64,000 nt of DNA from Croceifilum oryzae (GTDB lineage Bacteria; Bacillota; Bacilli; Thermoactinomycetales; Thermoactinomycetaceae): positions 148,230 through 212,229 of the forward strand of contig NZ_JAUSUV010000008.1 in assembly GCF_030814315.1 (NCBI RefSeq). The letters are read 5' to 3'. The notes under the pieces were generated by a model, which was given only the letters and a program-made list of their open reading frames with translations, did no database searches and was not told where the DNA came from. The translations under genes and the position numbers were made by a program. Below are positions 59,353 to 64,000 of the stretch, piece after piece (position 1 is the stretch's first letter; the number at the start of each line of letters is the position of its first letter).

Positions 59353-60480
59353 ATGGTTAAAACGGATCGACAAACATTAGTGAGTACGAATAGTCCGAGG
59401 GCATACCAGTTACGGACTCTATTGCCAAACTACAACATGGAGCGTCCTGAACAGATTTTGTTATCAAAGATGGGAATTGGATATCTTTATTTAGATGAAT
59501 ATCTGATTTTTCGTGAAATGAACCGTTGTGCGGAACGTTTTTTGGGAGTTACAGCCAAAACGCTTCTTGACCGACAGTGGTTTGTTATTTGTAATTTACG
59601 ACCGATGGATCGAAACAACCTCAGAGCTTTGTACGACTTCTTTGAAGATTTACAAGTGGAAAAACAAATGGAAATCAAGTGGACGGTTAAGGGGTGTGAT
59701 CGATATCTGCTATTTAAATCGGTTCCTCTTGAATGCGGAAGCAAGAACGATTTTTATGTAACCATCGAAGATATAACAGTACCCAAAATGTTGGAAGCGA
59801 ACATCAAGCAAATGGATCGATTATCACATTTGGGACTGATTGCATCTAATACCGCCCACGACTTAAAAAATGCTTTCACTTGCTTTAAGGGATTTCTCCA
59901 GATGGAAAAAGCAAATGAGGGTGGTAGCAAATCGGAGCAATGGCATCAGTACCTAGAGTTTATACAAAATTCACTAGAAAAGTTTTCGAGCTTTGCTAAA
60001 GTGGAGCAGCAAAACCATTTAGAATTAATCTATCCACAAAAGCCTCTTCAAGATACCGTTCGATTTTTACAAGGTCATGCTTCAAACAAAGGAATTCATC
60101 TTTATTTTGAGGATCAAGATCGAGAAATTCCTCCTGTTGTTGCAAATGAACTTGAGCTTCGGCATGTGATTATGAACCTCTGCATAAATGCGATGGAAGC
60201 ATCTAAGCAGGGCGGAGAGGTGATAGTGGAGCTGGATTACGATTCTGAAAAAGGGAATGTTAAGATTCATGTAAAGGATGAAGGGTGCGGAATCCCTAAA
60301 GTAAATCTTTCTAGAATCTTTGATCTTTACTACACAACGAAGAAAAACGGTACTGGAGTTGGATTATATAACTGTAGAAAATTAATTGACAGCTTTCAAG
60401 GTACCATCTTTGTAGAATCAAGTGCTATGGGTACTATTTTTACGGTTTCCCTTCCAGCGAAGAAAGCCCACTCTTTTTAG
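59353..60480 (+). CDS. Orphan sensor histidine kinase with PAS domain
   Basis: The 375-residue kinase has a PAS-like domain (about residues 35-145, ending DFYVTIEDIT), a phospho-acceptor region LIASNTAHDLKNAF with His169, and an ATPase domain (NLCINAMEAS, DEGCGIP, GTGVGLYNC). It has no membrane segment, so it senses a signal in the cytosol. The His box resembles those of sporulation kinases (NtrB-like). No response regulator gene is next to it, which fits feeding of Spo0F, but this is inference. Confidence 0.85.
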   Translation: MVKTDRQTLVSTNSPRAYQLRTLLPNYNMERPEQILLSKMGIGYLYLDEYLIFREMNRCAERFLGVTAKTLLDRQWFVICNLRPMDRNNLRALYDFFEDLQVEKQMEIKWTVKGCDRYLLFKSVPLECGSKNDFYVTIEDITVPKMLEANIKQMDRLSHLGLIASNTAHDLKNAFTCFKGFLQMEKANEGGSKSEQWHQYLEFIQNSLEKFSSFAKVEQQNHLELIYPQKPLQDTVRFLQGHASNKGIHLYFEDQDREIPPVVANELELRHVIMNLCINAMEASKQGGEVIVELDYDSEKGNVKIHVKDEGCGIPKVNLSRIFDLYYTTKKNGTGVGLYNCRKLIDSFQGTIFVESSAMGTIFTVSLPAKKAHSF

Positions 60481-60495
60481 TGGGTTTTCTTTTTG
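60464..60495 (+). terminator. Terminator of the kinase gene
   Basis: AAGCCCACT pairs with AGTGGGTTT across CTTTTT, followed by TCTTTTT. The stem overlaps the stop codon. Confidence 0.75.
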
Positions 60496-60575
60496 GTGTT
60501 TGCCGCTCGATATAGTATCATAAAAGAAGCAGATAAGAATGAAATATGAATTTGAATCGATATGGAGTGTTTTCA

Positions 60576-62321
60576 ATGTCCTATCGCGCTTTATACAGAG
60601 TATGGAGATCCCAACGTTTTGAAGATCTGGTAGGACAAGAGCATGTGACTCGAACGCTTCAAAATGCGATTGTGGAGCAACAGCTATCCCATGCTTATTT
60701 ATTTAGTGGTCCTAGAGGAACTGGTAAAACAAGTGCAGCGAAAATTTTTGCCAAGGCGATAAATTGTGAAAGAGGCCCTGCGGCAGAGCCATGTAATCAT
60801 TGTGAAATTTGTCGTCAAATTACAGATGGTTCTTCGATGGATGTGTTTGAGATGGATGCCGCATCGAATCGAGGGGTAGATGAGATACGTGATCTACGGG
60901 ATAAAGTAAAGTACGCGCCCACTGAATCTAGATATAAAGTGTACATCATTGATGAAGTACACATGTTGACGACAGAAGCATTTAATGCCCTATTGAAAAC
61001 ACTGGAGGAGCCACCGCCTCACGTGATTTTTATCCTAGCAACAACAGAGCCGCATAAACTACTTGCCACCATTATCTCGCGTTGCCAGCGATTTTCCTTC
61101 CGGCGGATATCCTTTGAAGTGATCGTGAAACGTTTACAGCTGATCTGTGACACGAACCAGATTCGATATGAAGATCAAGCATTATTCACCTTAGCCCGTA
61201 CGGCTGATGGCGGAATGCGTGATGCCTTGAGCTTATTAGATCAAACGATTGCATTTGGCGGAGAAATCCTCACCGAAGAAGTTGTAAGATCAGTGCTTGG
61301 AATTGTCAGTAAAGAGATGATGTACGAGCTAATTCAACGGATACATGAGCGGAATCCAAGTCTCATCCTCCAGTTGTTGGATCAGCTTTCGGCAGAAGGA
61401 AACGAACCTGATCGCATTCTCTATGACTTGGTTTATACATGTCGTGATTTGTTACTCATACAAACAGCGCCCAAAGTAGCAAAGTTGCAAGGAGTAGATC
61501 AAAATGGACCTACCGAGAAATTAGCAACGAAAATCACAGCTACCCAGCTACAAGTAATCCTCGACTCTCTGCTTCAGGACCAACCTCATTTGAAGCATGT
61601 AAGCAACCCGAGGATTTTTCTAGAAATGTCCCTACTCAGAGCCATGAATGGCGGCGCCAGTTCTGAACGAGATACTGGACCTCCCTCACAGGAAATCCAA
61701 TTGTTACATCAAAAAATAGAACAATTGGAGAAAATAGTAGACAGATTGGTTCAACCGTCCCATGATCAAACGCAAGCTATAGTGAAGCGGGATTCCCCAT
61801 CAATTGAAGTGGAACCGAGAAAACCCCCTCCGAGGGCTACTGTTCAACGAGGTAAAAAGTTGTCTTCGCAACTACTTGAAAAAACATCGCCAAACGCTTT
61901 GCAAATGGTTCAACAATCATGGAGCGATATTTTGCATAAAGTGCGTAACGAACGGGTAACCGTGCATGCATGGCTAGTCAATGGGGAACCTGTTGCTGCG
62001 ACGGATCAAGTGGTCATACTAGCTTTTAAAACCGAGATTCATTGTGAAACAACTGAACGACAACCGAATCGAGGCATTATCGAGCAAGTGATTTCTCAAA
62101 CCCTGCAACATACCTATCAAATTCAAACAGTCATGTGGAGTGACTGGGAGTTAGTCCAGCCACAAGAGGAGCAAAAAAGCTCTTCTGAAATAGTGGAGGA
62201 TCGTGTAGTATCTAAGAGACAGGAATCCCCTAAACAAGTGGATTCAGTTAAGGGTTCATCTATTGTGGATCAAGCAATCACTATATTTGGGAAAGATCTA
62301 GTCCAGATTAAAAAGGACTAG
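60576..62321 (+). CDS. dnaX: DNA polymerase III subunits gamma and tau
   Basis: ATG 60576 has TGGAGTG 8 bases before it, and Bacillus DnaX begins in the same way (MSYRALYRVWR); the ATG at 60546 is less likely. The 581-residue clamp-loader subunit has Walker A GPRGTGKTSAAKIFA, a zinc module with four Cys (CERGPAAEPCNHCEIC), the DEVHML Walker B and the Arg-finger SRC motif. The C-terminal third is low-complexity and then a tau-like domain. It loads the sliding clamp and joins polymerases. Confidence 0.93.
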   Translation: MSYRALYRVWRSQRFEDLVGQEHVTRTLQNAIVEQQLSHAYLFSGPRGTGKTSAAKIFAKAINCERGPAAEPCNHCEICRQITDGSSMDVFEMDAASNRGVDEIRDLRDKVKYAPTESRYKVYIIDEVHMLTTEAFNALLKTLEEPPPHVIFILATTEPHKLLATIISRCQRFSFRRISFEVIVKRLQLICDTNQIRYEDQALFTLARTADGGMRDALSLLDQTIAFGGEILTEEVVRSVLGIVSKEMMYELIQRIHERNPSLILQLLDQLSAEGNEPDRILYDLVYTCRDLLLIQTAPKVAKLQGVDQNGPTEKLATKITATQLQVILDSLLQDQPHLKHVSNPRIFLEMSLLRAMNGGASSERDTGPPSQEIQLLHQKIEQLEKIVDRLVQPSHDQTQAIVKRDSPSIEVEPRKPPPRATVQRGKKLSSQLLEKTSPNALQMVQQSWSDILHKVRNERVTVHAWLVNGEPVAATDQVVILAFKTEIHCETTERQPNRGIIEQVISQTLQHTYQIQTVMWSDWELVQPQEEQKSSSEIVEDRVVSKRQESPKQVDSVKGSSIVDQAITIFGKDLVQIKKD

Positions 62322-62346
62322 TTTTATAAAAGAAAGGATGATTTGA

Positions 62347-62658
62347 ATGCGTAATATGAATCAAATGATGAAGCAAGTTAAGAAAATGCAACAAGAGATG
62401 GCAAAAGCTCAGGAAGAATTAGAAAACAAAGAGGTAGTCGGAACAGCTGGCGGCGGAGTAGTGAAAGTGACGATGACGGGTCACAAACAACTTCGTGGAA
62501 TTGAAATTGCCCCTGAAGTAATTGATCCAGATGATGCAGAAATGCTTCAAGATTTAATTACAGCTGCTTTCAATGAAGCATTAAAACAAGTGGAAGAACT
62601 AGTAAATAAAGATATGGGTAAATTTACAGGCGGAATGAATATCCCAGGATTGTTTTAG
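62347..62658 (+). CDS. ybaB: YbaB/EbfC nucleoid-associated protein
   Basis: The 103-residue protein has a coiled-coil N-terminus rich in Met, Gln and Lys and the family phrases [20 protein letters not shown] and [16 protein letters not shown]. Such proteins bind DNA as dimers in a tweezer shape. The place between dnaX and recR is conserved in most bacteria. Confidence 0.93.
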   Translation: MRNMNQMMKQVKKMQQEMAKAQEELENKEVVGTAGGGVVKVTMTGHKQLRGIEIAPEVIDPDDAEMLQDLITAAFNEALKQVEELVNKDMGKFTGGMNIPGLF

Positions 62659-62680
62659 AGAAACAGGATAGAGGTGTCGC

Positions 62681-63280
62681 TTGGTGTATGTACCTGAACC
62701 AATCTCGAAACTGATTGAGAGTTTTGTTCGTTTGCCAGGGATTGGTCCGAAGTCGGCTCAACGTTTGGCGATGTTTGTCCTTAGGATGGAAGAAGAAGAT
62801 GTGATGGATTTTGCTAAGGCACTGGTGCGTGCTAAGCGGGATTTGCGTACCTGCTCGGTTTGTGGAAATATCACCGATCAAGATCCTTGTTATATTTGTA
62901 GTGATTCCAAGCGAGATCGGAGCACGATCTGTGTGGTTCAAGATACGAGAGATTTGATGGCAATGGAGCGAACGAGGGAGTTTAACGGTTTGTACCATGT
63001 GTTACACGGCGCAATCTCCCCTATCGAAGGTATTGGTCCAGAACAGTTAAAGATACCGGATCTCCTGAGAAGACTGGGAGATGAAACGGTTAAGGAATTG
63101 ATTCTTGCCACCAATCCCAATATCGAGGGTGAGGCAACTGCTATGTATCTCTCGAAATTAGTTCGTTCATTTGGATTAAAAGTAACTCGGATTGCTCATG
63201 GATTACCCGTGGGTGGAGATTTGGAGTACGCAGATGAAGTTACATTAACAAAAGCATTGGAAGGAAGAAGAGAACTATAG
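62681..63280 (+). CDS. recR: Recombination protein RecR
   Basis: The 199-residue protein has a helix-hairpin-helix ([14 protein letters not shown]), a C4 zinc finger ([16 protein letters not shown]), a Toprim domain ([20 protein letters not shown]) and a C-terminal Walker-like end. Start is TTG 62681 or GTG 62684; GAGGTG upstream fits both. RecR with RecO loads RecA at gaps. Confidence 0.94.
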   Translation: MVYVPEPISKLIESFVRLPGIGPKSAQRLAMFVLRMEEEDVMDFAKALVRAKRDLRTCSVCGNITDQDPCYICSDSKRDRSTICVVQDTRDLMAMERTREFNGLYHVLHGAISPIEGIGPEQLKIPDLLRRLGDETVKELILATNPNIEGEATAMYLSKLVRSFGLKVTRIAHGLPVGGDLEYADEVTLTKALEGRREL

Positions 63281-63386
63281 TTATATAGAAGAAGAGCAGC
63301 TGATTATGTCGGTTGCTCTTTCTTTTTGCATATGTTGGAGGTTGTGATCATAGAATGAGAACAAAAATGGATAAGGGTGACAAGCT

Positions 63387-63656
63387 ATGGAGCTTATTAA
63401 ATGGTGGATGTTAGCTGGAGTTCTAGGAATTGTTTTGTTTATGGTTGTAAGCAGATCAGTCGTAAAACCCCTACGATGGATGTGGAGAGGTGTTATGTAT
63501 TCAGTGATTGGTGGTGTTGTGCTACTTGTAGTAAACTGGATTGGAACATTTTTTGGATTCACCATAGCCATTAATCCAATTACAGCTACAATTACAGGTG
63601 CTTTGGGGCTTCCAGGTTTAGCTTATTTAATAGCAGTACAGTTTTTTTTGATCTAA
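63387..63656 (+). CDS. bofA: BofA, inhibitor of pro-sigma-K processing
   Basis: The 89-residue protein has two to three hydrophobic segments and the BofA phrases SVVKPLRW and FGFTIAINPITATITGALGLPGLAYLIAVQFFL. BofA holds the SpoIVFB protease inactive in the forespore membrane of Bacillus. Its presence marks the organism as a spore former. Gene order after recR agrees with Bacillus (which has yaaL between). Confidence 0.9.
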   Translation: MELIKWWMLAGVLGIVLFMVVSRSVVKPLRWMWRGVMYSVIGGVVLLVVNWIGTFFGFTIAINPITATITGALGLPGLAYLIAVQFFLI

Positions 63657-63679
63657 ACCTATATTTTTTAAAATAGCTG

Positions 63680-63708
63680 TTGACTCCTTTTTTAGGACAT
63701 GATATATT
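63680..63708 (+). promoter_or_regulatory. Promoter of the rRNA operon
   Basis: TTGACT (63680-63685) and TATATT (63703-63708) are 17 bases apart, about 110 bases before 16S. TTGAGC-TTA-GCTCAA (63804-63818) is a likely leader hairpin close to the 16S start. Confidence 0.8.
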
Positions 63709-63819
63709 ATTACATGTCGCCGCGATATGGTGGCACAAACAAAAAGCAAGTGTTCCTTGAAAACTAAAGAGTGAATGAACCAAGACCTGTTAATTACTTT
63801 AAATTGAGCTTAGCTCAAA

Positions 63820-64000
63820 CTTTCAATGGAGAGTTTGATCCTGGCTCAGGACGAACGCTGGCGGCGTGCCTAATACATGCAAGTCGAGCGAGGAGCTTCG
63901 GCTCTTAGCGGCGAACGGGTGAGTAACACGTGGGCAACCTGCCCGTAAGACTGGGATAACTTCGGGAAACCGGAGCTAATACTGGATAATCTTGATCTTC
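63820..64000 (+). rRNA. rrs: 16S rRNA, 5' end only
   Basis: The sequence AGAGTTTGATCCTGGCTCAG and the following GACGAACGCTGGCGGCGTGC mark the conserved 16S 5' end. The gene runs beyond the window. The helix with GAGGAGCTTCGGCTCTTAGC and GTGGGCAACCTGCCC fits a Bacilli member. Confidence 0.97.

Noticed and set aside
1..64000. CRISPR array
   Set aside because: No regularly spaced repeats of 25-40 bases and no cas genes were seen.

Overview
The window comes from a low-GC, spore-forming member of the Bacillota (class Bacilli). The evidence is AGGAGG-type ribosome-binding sites, a Gram-positive PolC, the long SRP RNA with an Alu domain, the bofA sporulation gene, and the order tadA, tRNA-Ser, scr, dnaX, ybaB, recR, bofA, rrn that is known from Bacillus subtilis. 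The 16S 5' end and the gene content would suit a Thermoactinomycetaceae-like organism, but that placement is inference.

Regions. (1) 1-7516: end of a radical-SAM protein with a duplicated zinc module, a small lipoprotein, a VanRS-like two-component system, a cell-wall-binding-repeat protein and a clostripain-family protease. (2) 7597-13762, minus strand: a class II lanthipeptide cluster, with precursor LanA, synthetase LanM and peptidase/exporter LanT, separated by hairpins. (3) 13959-16028: asparagine synthase, tRNA-Arg(CCU), and paired TGCAAAC repeats like the recombinase arm sites seen at tRNA-Ser, so probably the scar of an integrated element. (4) 16142-31343: the most unusual part, a roughly 15-kb plus-strand biosynthetic cluster with no NRPS or PKS. 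It holds two stand-alone carrier proteins, an amino acid:[carrier protein] ligase of the class II aaRS superfamily, an AsnRS-like protein without anticodon-binding domain, two AMP-forming ligases, two BtrH-like (butirosin-type) acyltransferase candidates, a methyltransferase, a 2-hydroxyacid dehydrogenase plus SerC pair, an asparaginase-like protein, an orphan beta-sandwich protein and an ABC exporter. A GNAT acetyltransferase, a DesR-like regulator and an S66 (MccF/LdcA) peptidase follow. (5) 33445-43111: TetR plus YhgE/Pip with its operator, a znuACB-zur zinc operon with a Zur box, tldD/tldE, tadA and tRNA-Ser(CGA). (6) 43114-52687: a 9.6-kb integrative element in tRNA-Ser, bounded by 62-bp perfect repeats, with integrase, Rep/relaxase, C5 methyltransferase, small membrane proteins, an FtsK-gamma-like protein, excisionase and repressors. 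(7) 52760-64000: a Bcr/CflA efflux gene, a 36-residue zinc-ribbon microprotein, polC, SRP RNA, an orphan histidine kinase, dnaX-ybaB-recR-bofA, and the promoter and 5' end of a 16S rRNA gene.

How the genes may work together. In region 4 the dehydrogenase and SerC could make an amino-acid building block. The aaRS-like and AMP ligases would load building blocks on the two carrier proteins. The BtrH-like enzymes would transfer them to amines, the exporter would remove the product, and the GNAT and MccF-like proteins could give self-protection. This scheme is inferred from family knowledge, and the product is unknown. All coordinates, repeats and motif positions were read by eye. No database search was made.
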